DNA of 64,000 nt. Origin: Archangium violaceum. GTDB lineage: Bacteria > Myxococcota > Myxococcia > Myxococcales > Myxococcaceae. The position numbers and the translations under genes were made by a program. The DNA is taken from NCBI RefSeq assembly GCF_016859125.1, contig NZ_CP069338.1, forward strand, positions 6,325,501-6,389,500, in the 5' to 3' direction. The stretch's first letter is position 1. Every line of letters starts with the position of its first letter. Positions 43,408 through 53,198 of this stretch are shown here, piece after piece. Below the pieces are notes generated by a model. It was not told the DNA's origin and did not search any database. It saw only the letters and a list, made by a program, of their open reading frames with translations.

Positions 43408-44028
43408 TCAGGCGGGCTTGCGCAGACGGGCGCGGTACACGGGCTCGCCGCTGGCCAGATAGCGCCGCTCGCGGGTGGAGGGGACCTCCTCGGGATCATA
43501 AGGGTGGAACACACCCTTGCCGAGCGGGTTGAGGAAGCCGGCGTCCTCCAGGATGGCCAGCATGGAGACGCCCCGGTCCTGAACGTCCGTGCGCATGTCG
43601 AACAGGCCGCCGGGCTTCATCCGGTCCAGGAGCAGCCTGGCGAACTCGGGCTGGATGACGGCGCGCTTGAAGTGGGCGCGCTTCCACCACGGGTCGGGGA
43701 ACTGGAGGTGGATGGCATCCAGCGAGCCCGGCGCGAAGATGCGCGGCACCACGAAGCGCGCGTCGGCCTCGAGCACGCGCAGGTTGCGCAGGCCCATCTT
43801 GCTGCCGCGGTCCAGGGTGTCGCGCGCGTACTTCTTGCGCCACTCGAAGGCGACGAAGCGCACCTCGGGGTGGCGCCGGCAGTACTCGAGCGCGTGCCCA
43901 CCGGCGCCGGAGCCGATCTCCAGCTCCAGGGGGCCGGAGAAGCCGAACTCCATGTCCCAGTCGGGAGGGGATTCGAGATTGGCCAGGTGCAGGCCGACGG
44001 GATCGGGGAGGAGGCGGGGGCGGGCCAT
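43408..44028 (-). CDS. trmB: tRNA (guanine46-N7)-methyltransferase
   Basis: A 206-residue SAM-dependent methyltransferase that makes m7G46 in tRNA variable loops. It shows the SAM motif ELEIGSGAGGHALEYCRRHP, the acidic end in VAFEW, and the TrmB signature LQFPDPWWKRAHFKRAV with the catalytic Asp. The C-terminal region TRERRYLASGEPVYRARL is also typical. ATG 44028 gives the usual short N-terminus. It is divergent from ribF. Confidence 0.93.
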   Translation of the reverse strand: MARPRLLPDPVGLHLANLESPPDWDMEFGFSGPLELEIGSGAGGHALEYCRRHPEVRFVAFEWRKKYARDTLDRGSKMGLRNLRVLEADARFVVPRIFAPGSLDAIHLQFPDPWWKRAHFKRAVIQPEFARLLLDRMKPGGLFDMRTDVQDRGVSMLAILEDAGFLNPLGKGVFHPYDPEEVPSTRERRYLASGEPVYRARLRKPA

Positions 44029-44119
44029 GACGGATGCGTGACGCTGGGAGGCCTCTTCGCACGGGCCGGGGCGGTCTGGCCAGGGCAAAGCGACGGTTTT
44101 GGCGCTATACCGGCGACCC

Positions 44120-45046
44120 ATGAAGGTCTTCCAAGGTGTGTCGGAGGCGCGGGCGCTGGCCGGTTGCGCGCTCGCGCTGGGCAACTTCGATGGTGTGCAC
44201 CTGGGCCACCAGGCCCTCTTCGCCGAGGCCCGGCGCCGGGGGGTTCCCTCCGCCGCGCTCACCTTCCAGCCCCACCCGGGCAAGGTGCTCCAGCCGGACC
44301 TGGCCCCCAAGCTCATCACCCTGCTGCCGCGCAAGCTGGAGCTCTTCGAGGCCAGCGGGTTGGACGCGGCGGTGGTGCAGCCCTTCACGCTCGAGTACGC
44401 CCGTCACTCGCCGCGCGACTTCGAGGCCTCGCTGCTGGACGAGGTGGGCGCGCGCCACCTCGTGGTGGGCCATGACTTCACCTATGGGGCCGCCCGCGCC
44501 GGCAACGCGGACACCCTGCGCGAGGCCGCCGCCGCCCGGGGCGCCCAGGTGCACGTGGTGCCTCCCGTCACCGTGGATGGGGTGGTGGCCTCGTCCTCCA
44601 AGGTGCGCGAGTACATCCTCGAGGGGCGGGTGAGCGCGGCGCAGCGGCTGCTGGGGCGGCCCTTCGACCTGGACGGCACCGTCGTCACCGGCCATGGGCG
44701 CGGCCGGGGCATCGGCTTCCCCACCGCCAACGTGGACACCCAGAACGAGCTGCGGCCCGCCGCCGGTGTGTACGCCATTCGCGTCAGCTTCCGCGGGGGG
44801 CCGGATGTCACCTGGCTTCCGGGGGTCGCGAATATCGGTGTCAAACCCACCTTCGGGGTCAACGAGGTCACGATCGAAGCGCACCTGCTCGACTTCAGTG
44901 GGGACCTGTACGGCAAGGAGCTGCGGGTGCAGTTCCTGGAGCGGCTGCGCGCCGAGCGCCGTTTTGGCTCCGTGGCGGAGCTCGTGGGGCAGATCAAGCG
45001 GGATGTCGAGGCTGCCCGAGCGGTCATCGCCCGGGCGTCCGACTGA
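44120..45046 (+). CDS. ribF: Bifunctional riboflavin kinase/FAD synthetase
   Basis: A 308-residue enzyme converting riboflavin to FMN and FAD. The N-terminal FAD-synthetase domain has ALGNFDGVHLGHQAL (HxGH nucleotidyl-transfer motif), VVGHDFTYGA and SSSKVREYILEG. The C-terminal flavokinase domain (from about 180) has GHGRGRGIGFPTANVD (PTAN motif) and the catalytic Glu in VTIEAHLLDF. ATG 44120 begins the conserved MKVF; an in-frame TTG at 44099 is less likely. Its 3' end is 155 bp upstream of pilB. Confidence 0.95.
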   Translation: MKVFQGVSEARALAGCALALGNFDGVHLGHQALFAEARRRGVPSAALTFQPHPGKVLQPDLAPKLITLLPRKLELFEASGLDAAVVQPFTLEYARHSPRDFEASLLDEVGARHLVVGHDFTYGAARAGNADTLREAAAARGAQVHVVPPVTVDGVVASSSKVREYILEGRVSAAQRLLGRPFDLDGTVVTGHGRGRGIGFPTANVDTQNELRPAAGVYAIRVSFRGGPDVTWLPGVANIGVKPTFGVNEVTIEAHLLDFSGDLYGKELRVQFLERLRAERRFGSVAELVGQIKRDVEAARAVIARASD

Positions 45047-45101
45047 AACTTTCCCGAATGGATTCAACGGGTTGCCAGGAGAGCGGCTCCCGTGGGCCGC
45101 C

Positions 45102-45131
45102 TTGACAGGTCCGCGCGTCCCTTCCTTTAAT
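45102..45131 (+). promoter_or_regulatory. Sigma-70-type promoter for pilB
   Basis: TTGACA (45102-45107) and TTTAAT (45126-45131) are separated by 18 bp, about 70 nt before pilB ATG. It probably drives pilB-T-C-S-R. Confidence 0.55.
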
Positions 45132-45201
45132 CCGTTCTCAAAGTCTCATGCGCGCCTACGTCCGCGCATCCCTTCGTTTTTCCAACGTTCGAGGCCCCTG
45201 A

Positions 45202-46905
45202 ATGTCCGGTCGACTTGGTGAACTGCTGGTTCGCGAGAACCTCATTTCCGTCCAGCAGCTGCGCAAAGCCCAGGAAGAGCAGCAGAAGACGGGAACGCGC
45301 ATCGGCACCGCCCTCATCAAGACGGGAGCCATCGAGGAGTCCAAGCTCACCGACTTCCTCTCCAAGCAGTACGGCGTCCCGGCCATCAACCTGAAGGATT
45401 TCGACATCGACGCGGAGATCATCAAGCTCGTGCCGAAGGAAGTGGCCGAGAAGCACCTGGTGATCCCCGTCAACCGCGCCGGCCCCTCGCTCATCGTGGC
45501 GATGTGTGATCCGTCCAACATCTACGCGGTGGACGATCTGAAGTTCCTCACCGGCTACAACGTGGAGCCGGTGGTCGCGTCCGAAATCTCCATCCGCGAG
45601 GCCATCGAGCGCTACTACGCCGAGAAGGGCCCGGACATGAATGCCCTCGTCGAGGAGATGGCCGAGGACATCGAGGTCGCCAAGGAGGAGGAGGAGGGCA
45701 ACGTCGAGGAGATGGCCCGCGCCGCGGACGACGCGCCCGTCGTCAAGCTGGTGAACCTGATCCTCCAGGACTCCATCAAGAAGCGCGCCTCGGACATCCA
45801 CGTCGAGCCCTACGAGAAGGACTTCCGCGTCCGCTTCCGCATCGACGGCTCCCTCTACGAGGTGATGCGTCCGCCGATGAAGCTCAAGAACGCCATCACC
45901 AGCCGTCTGAAGATCATGGCGAACCTGGACATCTCCGAGCGCCGCCTGCCCCAGGACGGCCGTATCAAGATCAAGCTCGGCGGTGGCAAGGAGATGGACT
46001 TCCGCGTGAGCGTGTGCCCCACGCTCTTCGGCGAGAAGGTGGTGCTCCGCCTCCTGGACAAGTCCAACCTCCAGCTGGACATGACGAAGCTGGGCTTCGA
46101 TCCGCAGCCGCTGGCCTGGTTCAAGGAGGCCATCGAGCGTCCCTACGGCATGGTGCTGGTGACGGGCCCCACGGGTTCCGGCAAGACGACGACGCTCTAC
46201 TCGGCGCTCTCGTCGCTCAACCAGGTCGACACCAACATCGCCACCGCCGAGGACCCGGTCGAGTTCAACTTCGCCGGCATCAACCAGGTGCAGATGCACG
46301 AAGACATCGGCCTGAACTTCGCCGCGGCGCTGCGCTCCTTCCTGCGTCAGGACCCCGACATCATCATGATCGGTGAGATCCGCGACTTCGAAACGGGCGA
46401 AATCGGCGTCAAGGCGGCGCTCACGGGCCACCTGGTGCTCTCCACGCTGCACACCAACGACGCCCCGGGCACGGTGAGCCGTCTGCTCAACATGGGCATC
46501 GAGCCCTTCCTCGTGACGGCCTCGCTCAACCTGATCCTCGCCCAGCGTCTGGCGCGCCGCCTGTGCCCCGCCTGCAAGCGGCCGGCGGAGAACGTGGACG
46601 AGCAGGCCCTCCTCAACGCGGGCGTGCCTCCGGAGAAGCTCGGCACCTTCACCGTGTACGAGAAGGTCGGCTGCCGCGAGTGCAATGATCGTGGCTACCG
46701 TGGCCGCGTGGCCATCTACGAGGTCATGCCCTTCTGGGATGGCCTCAAGGAACTGGTCATCAACGGCGCCTCCGCCGCCGAGCTCAAGGCCGAGGCCATC
46801 CGCCTGGGCATGAGCTCGCTGCGCATGTCGGCCCTGGCGAAGATGATGGACGGCGTCACCACCCTGGACGAAGTGGTGGCCAACACCGCGCCCGACAACT
46901 TCTAA
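45202..46905 (+). CDS. pilB: Type IV pilus extension ATPase PilB
   Basis: A 567-residue cytoplasmic hexameric ATPase that powers pilus polymerisation with PilC and PilM/N/O. The N-terminal MshEN domain spans about 1-150 (GRLGELLVRENLISVQQLRK; KQYGVPAINLKDF). The GspE core has Walker A TGPTGSGKTTT (Lys328), Asp box DPDIIMIGEIRD, His box HLVLSTLHTNDAPGTVSRL, and a four-Cys zinc site (RLCPACKRP; GCRECNDRGYRG). MshEN domains can bind c-di-GMP, and a diguanylate cyclase gene is 2 kb away. First gene of the plus-strand pil operon. Confidence 0.97.
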   Translation: MSGRLGELLVRENLISVQQLRKAQEEQQKTGTRIGTALIKTGAIEESKLTDFLSKQYGVPAINLKDFDIDAEIIKLVPKEVAEKHLVIPVNRAGPSLIVAMCDPSNIYAVDDLKFLTGYNVEPVVASEISIREAIERYYAEKGPDMNALVEEMAEDIEVAKEEEEGNVEEMARAADDAPVVKLVNLILQDSIKKRASDIHVEPYEKDFRVRFRIDGSLYEVMRPPMKLKNAITSRLKIMANLDISERRLPQDGRIKIKLGGGKEMDFRVSVCPTLFGEKVVLRLLDKSNLQLDMTKLGFDPQPLAWFKEAIERPYGMVLVTGPTGSGKTTTLYSALSSLNQVDTNIATAEDPVEFNFAGINQVQMHEDIGLNFAAALRSFLRQDPDIIMIGEIRDFETGEIGVKAALTGHLVLSTLHTNDAPGTVSRLLNMGIEPFLVTASLNLILAQRLARRLCPACKRPAENVDEQALLNAGVPPEKLGTFTVYEKVGCRECNDRGYRGRVAIYEVMPFWDGLKELVINGASAAELKAEAIRLGMSSLRMSALAKMMDGVTTLDEVVANTAPDNF

Positions 46906-46950
46906 CCCGCTCCACCCCGCCTAATACCCCTACCCTGAAGGACGGTTTTC

Positions 46951-48060
<1,110 letters not shown>

Positions 48061-48111
48061 TTCGCGAAATTCAACCGCGGGGATAGACTCGCGTCCCCCT
48101 CGGAGGCCTGT

Positions 48112-49371
48112 ATGGCGGCAACGGCAACCCAGAAGTCGGCACCACAAAAGTCGTCGAAGAACACAGCCCAATTCCTCTGGGAGGCCAAGACCAAGTCTGG
48201 CGAGACCAAGAAGGGTGAGATGGAGGCCTCGGACGTCGAGGCCGTCAATGCCCGCCTCAAGTCGCTCGGTCTCAATCCGGTCAAGGTTCGCCGCAAGGGG
48301 ATCTTCGATTCCGAGCTCAACCTCGCGCTCGGCACGGGCGTCACGGGCAAGGACATCCTCGTCTTCACCCGTCAGTTCGCCACGATGATCGACGCCGGCC
48401 TTCCGCTGGTGCAGTGCCTCGACATCCTGGGCAGCCAGATGGACAACCCGGCCTTTCGCAAGGTCGTGTTCGCCATCAAGAACAAGGTGGAGCAGGGCTC
48501 CACCTTCGCGGACGCGCTGGGAGATCACCCCAAGGTGTTCGACGAGCTCTTCGTCCAGCTGTGCGCCGCGGGCGAGGTGGGCGGTATCCTCGACAACATC
48601 CTCAACCGGCTCGCGGCCTACCGCGAGAAGAACGAGAAGCTCAAGCGCAAGGTCAAGAGCGCGATGACCTACCCGGCCATCGTGCTCCTGGTGGCCTTCG
48701 GCGTGACGGCGCTGCTGCTCCTCAAGGTGACGCCGACGTTCGAGAAGATGTTCGCGGACTTCGGCCAGGCGCTGCCCGCGCCCACCCAGTTCGTGGTGGA
48801 CCTGTCGAAATGGGCCCAGGCCTACGCGGGCTACGCGTTCATGGGCATCATCGCCATCGCGGTGGCCTTCTCCTATACGTACGCTCAACCCCAGGGCCGG
48901 CGTTTCTTCGATAAGGTGTTCCTGATGGCGCCCATCTTCGGACCCGTCATCCGCAAGGTGGCGGTGGCGCGCTTCACCCGTACGCTCGGCACGATGATCT
49001 CCTCGGGTGTTCCCATCCTGGACGCCCTGGACGTGACGGCGAAGACGGCCGGTAACCGCTCCGTGGAAGAGGCCATCTACTTCGTGCGCGGGAAGATCGC
49101 CGAGGGCAAGAACATCGCCGGCCCGCTGTTGGAGACGAAGGTGTTCCCTCCCATGGTGGTGCAGATGATTGGCGTGGGTGAGGCCACCGGCGCCATGGAC
49201 ACGATGCTCAACAAGATCGCCGACTTCTACGATGACGAGGTGGATACGGCGGTCGCGGGCCTCACGGCGATGATCGAACCGCTGATGATGGTCTTCCTGG
49301 GCGGCGTGGTCGGTGGCTTCCTCATCGCGATGTACCTGCCCATCTTCTCCATCGCCGGTGCCATCAAGTAG
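48112..49371 (+). CDS. pilC: Type IV pilus inner-membrane platform protein PilC
   Basis: A 419-residue membrane protein that couples the ATPases to pilin movement. It has two T2SSF domains (DILVFTRQFATMIDAGLPLV; VAVARFTRTLGTMISSGVPI) and three membrane helices (YPAIVLLVAFGVTALLLLKV; FMGIIAIAVAFSYTY; MMVFLGGVVGGFLIAMYLPI). The N-terminal 60 residues are basic and cytoplasmic (WEAKTKSGETKKGEMEASD). Third gene of the operon; 51 nt after pilT. Confidence 0.97.
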   Translation: MAATATQKSAPQKSSKNTAQFLWEAKTKSGETKKGEMEASDVEAVNARLKSLGLNPVKVRRKGIFDSELNLALGTGVTGKDILVFTRQFATMIDAGLPLVQCLDILGSQMDNPAFRKVVFAIKNKVEQGSTFADALGDHPKVFDELFVQLCAAGEVGGILDNILNRLAAYREKNEKLKRKVKSAMTYPAIVLLVAFGVTALLLLKVTPTFEKMFADFGQALPAPTQFVVDLSKWAQAYAGYAFMGIIAIAVAFSYTYAQPQGRRFFDKVFLMAPIFGPVIRKVAVARFTRTLGTMISSGVPILDALDVTAKTAGNRSVEEAIYFVRGKIAEGKNIAGPLLETKVFPPMVVQMIGVGEATGAMDTMLNKIADFYDDEVDTAVAGLTAMIEPLMMVFLGGVVGGFLIAMYLPIFSIAGAIK

Positions 49372-49384
49372 CGTCGGCAGCCTC

Positions 49385-50986
49385 GTGCTCGCCGCTCCGC
49401 CGGAGGCCGACGCGCTGCGGACACGGCTGGTCTGGCTCACCGTGTTCCGCACGGTGGCCGTCAGCCTGTCGCTCGTGGCCGTCGCGGCCCGGCTGCTCCT
49501 CCAGCCCCTGGAGGATCTCAGCCGTGTGGACACGCTGTCGTTCGTGGCCATCGGGCTCGTCTATCTCTTCACGCTTGTTTATGGCCTCATGCTGCGCGGG
49601 GGCCGGGCGGACCGAGCGGCGGCGGTGGTGCAGGTGGCGGGCGACCTGCTCATCGCCTCGGTGCTCGTCTTCCTCACCGGCGTCGGAGACAGCCCCTTCA
49701 CCTTCCTCTACCTGCTGACCGTTATTGGCGCGAGCATCCTGCTGGATGGACGAGGCGCGCTTATCGCCGCCGGGGCCAGTGCGCTCGCTTATGCGACGCT
49801 GCTCGTGGCGGTGAGGCTCCAATGGTTGGAACCGCCCCTGGGAGTGGGTGTGCTCAGCCGTCAGCGCCTCCTCTTCCTTCTGGGCAGCAACGTACTGGCC
49901 CTGTTCCTCATTGCCGCGCTGGCGGGTTACCTGACGCGCCAGCTGTCGGCTACGGGTGGACGGCTCTCCGCGCGCGAGGCGGACCTCAAGAAGCTGGACC
50001 ACCTGCAGCGGCAGATCCTCGCCTGCATGCCCTCGGGGCTCATCACCTGCGACGTGGCCGGGCGTGTCACCTTCGTGAACCGGGCCGCCAGTGCCATCCT
50101 GTCTCTGGAGCCGCGGTTGCCACCGGGGCTGGACGTGGAGTCCCTGTTGCCGGGCGCGTTGGGAGCGGATGCCCGCCAGCGCCGCCGGGAGCTGGCGGTG
50201 CAGACGCCCTCTGGCGTGCGCACGCTCGGGCTGTCGGTGACGGGGTTGGAGAGCAGTGATGGAGGTGGCACGCTCATCGTCTTCCAGGATCTCACCGAGC
50301 TGCGCCGCATGGAGGAGGATCTGAAGCGCGCGGACAGGCTGGCCGCCCTGGGAACGCTGGCCGCCCAGCTCGCGCACGAAATCCGCAATCCCCTGGCGGC
50401 CATGCGGGGCTCGGCGCAGCTGCTCGTACAGGAGCCCGACACGGACCCGAGCTCGACCAAACTGGTGGAAATCCTCCTGCGGGAGTCGGACCGGCTCTCC
50501 AAGCTGGTGGAGGACTTCCTGCGCTTCGCCCGCCCGCCTCCGCCCATCAAGCAGGAGCAGGAGCTGGAGGTGCTGGTGGCGGAGACGGTGGAGATGCTGC
50601 GGGTGGACCCCATCGCCCAGCAGGTGGAGGTGGACATGGTGCTCGCCCCCTTGCGCGTGCCGGTGGACGCGGATCAGTTCCGGCAGGTGCTCATCAACAT
50701 CCTGCGCAATGCCTTCCAGGCGGCCGGCCAACGGGGCAGGGTGCGCGTGACGCTGGAGGCGGTGGGCGAGGAGGCCTGGCTGCGCATCTGGGACTCGGCG
50801 GGCAGCATTCCCGCGGCGGACCTGTCACGCATCTTCGAGCCCTTCTTCAGCACCCGCGAGGGTGGTACGGGGCTGGGGCTGTCCACGGCGTACTCCATCG
50901 TGCGTGCGCATGGTGGCAACATCCGCGTGTCCTCGTCTCCGAAAGAGGGCACCGAGTTCCTCATCCAACTGCCGCTGCAGGGTTGA
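49385..50986 (+). CDS. pilS: Type IV pilus sensor histidine kinase PilS
   Basis: A 533-residue kinase with about six N-terminal membrane helices (SLVAVAARLLLQPL; TLSFVAIGLVYLFTLVYGLM; FTFLYLLTVIGASILL; LLFLLGSNVLALFLIAALAG), a PAS domain at about 215-310 (ACMPSGLITCDVAGRVTFVN), HisKA with His331 in AQLAHEIRNPLAA, and HATPase_c (NILRNAFQAAG; GGTGLGLSTAYSIVRAHGG). In Pseudomonas PilS senses pilin level in the membrane and controls PilR. GTG 49385, 13 nt after pilC, is the only good start; its ribosome-binding site is weak, suggesting coupling to pilC. Confidence 0.93.
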   Translation: MLAAPPEADALRTRLVWLTVFRTVAVSLSLVAVAARLLLQPLEDLSRVDTLSFVAIGLVYLFTLVYGLMLRGGRADRAAAVVQVAGDLLIASVLVFLTGVGDSPFTFLYLLTVIGASILLDGRGALIAAGASALAYATLLVAVRLQWLEPPLGVGVLSRQRLLFLLGSNVLALFLIAALAGYLTRQLSATGGRLSAREADLKKLDHLQRQILACMPSGLITCDVAGRVTFVNRAASAILSLEPRLPPGLDVESLLPGALGADARQRRRELAVQTPSGVRTLGLSVTGLESSDGGGTLIVFQDLTELRRMEEDLKRADRLAALGTLAAQLAHEIRNPLAAMRGSAQLLVQEPDTDPSSTKLVEILLRESDRLSKLVEDFLRFARPPPPIKQEQELEVLVAETVEMLRVDPIAQQVEVDMVLAPLRVPVDADQFRQVLINILRNAFQAAGQRGRVRVTLEAVGEEAWLRIWDSAGSIPAADLSRIFEPFFSTREGGTGLGLSTAYSIVRAHGGNIRVSSSPKEGTEFLIQLPLQG

Positions 50987-51008
50987 GGGGGAAAGGGAGG
51001 GCCTGGTC

Positions 51009-52406
51009 GTGCACATCCTGGTGGTGGACGATGAGCTGTCGATGCGCGAGTTCCTGGAGGTGCTGCTCACCCGGGCGGGCTACCAGGTGACGTGCGTGGA
51101 TGGCGTGCGGGCGGCCAGGGAGGTCCTGGGCTCGGCGCGGGTGGACCTGGTCGTCACCGACATGCGGTTGGGCGCCTCGCAGAGTGGCATGGACGTGCTG
51201 CGTGCCACGCGGTCCCTCCCCGAGCCGCCCGAGGTCATCGTCATCACCGCCTTCGGCACGGCGGCCTCGGCGGTGGAGGCCATGCGCGAAGGGGCGTACG
51301 ACTACATTGGCAAGCCCTTCGACAACGAGGAGCTGAAGCTGCTGGTGCAGAAGGCGCTGGAGAAGCGCACGCTGCGCCGGGAGAACGTCTCGCTGCGCGA
51401 GCACCTGGTGCCGGGCGCGGGAGTAATGGGGGTGGGCCGCAGCGAGCGGATGCGCGCGGTGTGGAGCCTGGTGGAGAAGGTGGCGCCCACGCGCTCCACC
51501 GTCCTCATCCATGGAGAGAGCGGTACGGGCAAGGAGCTCATCGCCAAGGCCATCCACCTCAAGAGCACGCGTGCCGGCCAGCCCTTCCTCCCCGTCAACT
51601 GCGCGGCCCTCAACGAGGGCGTGCTGGAGAGCGAGCTCTTCGGTCACGTGAAGGGGGCCTTCACCGGCGCCACGCAGGAGCGGCCGGGTCTGCTCGTGCA
51701 TGCGGGGGAGGGGACGGTGTTCCTCGACGAGATTGGCGAGGTGCCGCTGGCCACGCAGGTGAAGCTGCTGCGCGTGCTGCAGGAGCGGAAGGTGAAGCCC
51801 GTGGGCAGCTCGGCGGAGATCCCCTTCCATGCGCGGGTGGTGGCGGCCACCAACCGGCGTCTGGAGGCCGAGGTGAAGGCGGGGCGCTTCCGGGAAGATC
51901 TCTTCTACCGCCTCAACGTCATCACCCTGGAACTGCCCCCCCTGCGCGAGCGGGCGGGCGACATTCCGCTGCTGGCCGAGCACTTCCTCGAGCGGCAGCG
52001 CAAGGAGCTGGGGCGGCCGGGGTTGCGCTTCTCTCCAGAGGCGCTGGCGGTGCTGGCCTCCTATCCCTTCCCTGGCAATGTGCGCCAGCTGGAGAACATC
52101 GTCGAGCGCGCGGCCACGCTGGCGGATGGAGACGTGCTGACGCTGGCCTCGCTGCCCCCCACGCTGCGGGGCGAGCCGGCACAGCCCGCCGCCGTCTCCG
52201 CCTCTCCCTCGGAGCAGGTCTCGCTTGGGACCGGCTTTTCCCTGGAGCACTTCCTGGATGATGCCGAGCGGCGCTACCTGGTGGCCGCCCTGACCCAGGC
52301 GGGTGGGGTGAAGACGCGTGCGGCGGAGTTGCTCGGCCTGACGTTCCGTTCCTTCCGCTACCGCATGGCCAAGCACGGGCTCTCCGACCGGGACGACGAG
52401 GCTTGA
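51009..52406 (+). CDS. pilR: Sigma-54-dependent response regulator PilR
   Basis: A 465-residue NtrC-type activator: receiver (Asp51 in LVVTDMRLG, Lys in IGKPFDNEE), AAA+ domain with Walker A GESGTGKEL, sigma-54 contact loop ESELFGHVKGAFTGA and Walker B GTVFLDEIGEV, and a Fis-type helix-turn-helix (VKTRAAELLGLTFRSFRYRM). In M. xanthus PilR activates pilA. The GTG start at 51009 follows GGAGGG and gives the receiver's usual N-terminus (HILVVDDE). The pilA promoter here is of the -24/-12 type with upstream palindromes, fitting direct control. It converges on pilI with a 24-bp gap. Confidence 0.94.
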   Translation: MHILVVDDELSMREFLEVLLTRAGYQVTCVDGVRAAREVLGSARVDLVVTDMRLGASQSGMDVLRATRSLPEPPEVIVITAFGTAASAVEAMREGAYDYIGKPFDNEELKLLVQKALEKRTLRRENVSLREHLVPGAGVMGVGRSERMRAVWSLVEKVAPTRSTVLIHGESGTGKELIAKAIHLKSTRAGQPFLPVNCAALNEGVLESELFGHVKGAFTGATQERPGLLVHAGEGTVFLDEIGEVPLATQVKLLRVLQERKVKPVGSSAEIPFHARVVAATNRRLEAEVKAGRFREDLFYRLNVITLELPPLRERAGDIPLLAEHFLERQRKELGRPGLRFSPEALAVLASYPFPGNVRQLENIVERAATLADGDVLTLASLPPTLRGEPAQPAAVSASPSEQVSLGTGFSLEHFLDDAERRYLVAALTQAGGVKTRAAELLGLTFRSFRYRMAKHGLSDRDDEA

Positions 52407-52430
52407 GCCCCGCCGTCCCACCCCACTCCT

Positions 52431-53198
52431 TCAGCGGAAGTCCCGCCGGTTGAAGAGGATGACGGCCAGCGACACCAGCACCCCGGTGTAGGCCAGGGCG
52501 TAGACGGCGGAGGACAGCAGCTCGCCGCCGGAGATGCTGGCGTAGTACGTCGCGTGGGGCCGGTAGTTGAGGCGCGATAGATCCGGCAGCAGGTAGTACA
52601 CGGCCCGTCCCAGCGCCTGCACCGCTTCGCTCTGGGACTTGATGGCCAGCGAGTAGATGTCCGCCGAGAGGTGTCCGGCGAAGTAGATGCTGACGGTGAC
52701 GAAGGCGGACACCATCTGGCTGGAGAAGCTGGACATCAGGAAGCCCACGCCACTGAGCACCCACAGCTCGAACCACTGCATCCCCACGGCCGCGAGGTGC
52801 GCGTATGTGAGGGGGCTCTTGTAGAGGACGAGCATCAGGATGAAGAGCGCGGCCATGGCCAACTGCAGCACCGTCACGGTGAGGATGTTGCCCAGCAGCC
52901 GGCCCACCAGGAAGGTGCCACGCGAGATGGGCTTGGACACCATGAGGAAGATGGTGCGCCGCTCGATTTCCCGCGAGATGAGCCCGCTGGAGAGGAAGAT
53001 GGTGAGCAGCACCAGCATCAGGTTCATGGTCCCCAGGCCCACGTCCGTGAGGACGCGGTCGAACGTGCCGACGGTGACCTCCAACACGAGTGTGGTGGAC
53101 ATGAGCAGGGTGAGCGCGAAGATGCCCACCAGGAGGGTGACCCGGTTGCGTCGGGCCTCCCGGAAACCATTGAGCGCCAGGGCGACGAACGGACCCAT
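52431..53198 (-). CDS. pilI: Pilus ABC transporter permease PilI
   Basis: A 255-residue membrane protein of the ABC-2 permease type with about six helices (VTLLVGIFALTLLMSTTLVL; LGTMNLMLVLLTIFLSSGLI; MAALFILMLVLYK; LLSSAVYALAYTGVLVSLAV) and the conserved GLISREIERRTIFLMVSKPI coupling segment. With PilH and PilG it makes the transporter that M. xanthus needs for pilus assembly. Its ATG overlaps the pilH stop (TAATG). Last gene of the minus-strand pilA-G-H-I block. Confidence 0.9.
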   Translation of the reverse strand: MGPFVALALNGFREARRNRVTLLVGIFALTLLMSTTLVLEVTVGTFDRVLTDVGLGTMNLMLVLLTIFLSSGLISREIERRTIFLMVSKPISRGTFLVGRLLGNILTVTVLQLAMAALFILMLVLYKSPLTYAHLAAVGMQWFELWVLSGVGFLMSSFSSQMVSAFVTVSIYFAGHLSADIYSLAIKSQSEAVQALGRAVYYLLPDLSRLNYRPHATYYASISGGELLSSAVYALAYTGVLVSLAVILFNRRDFR

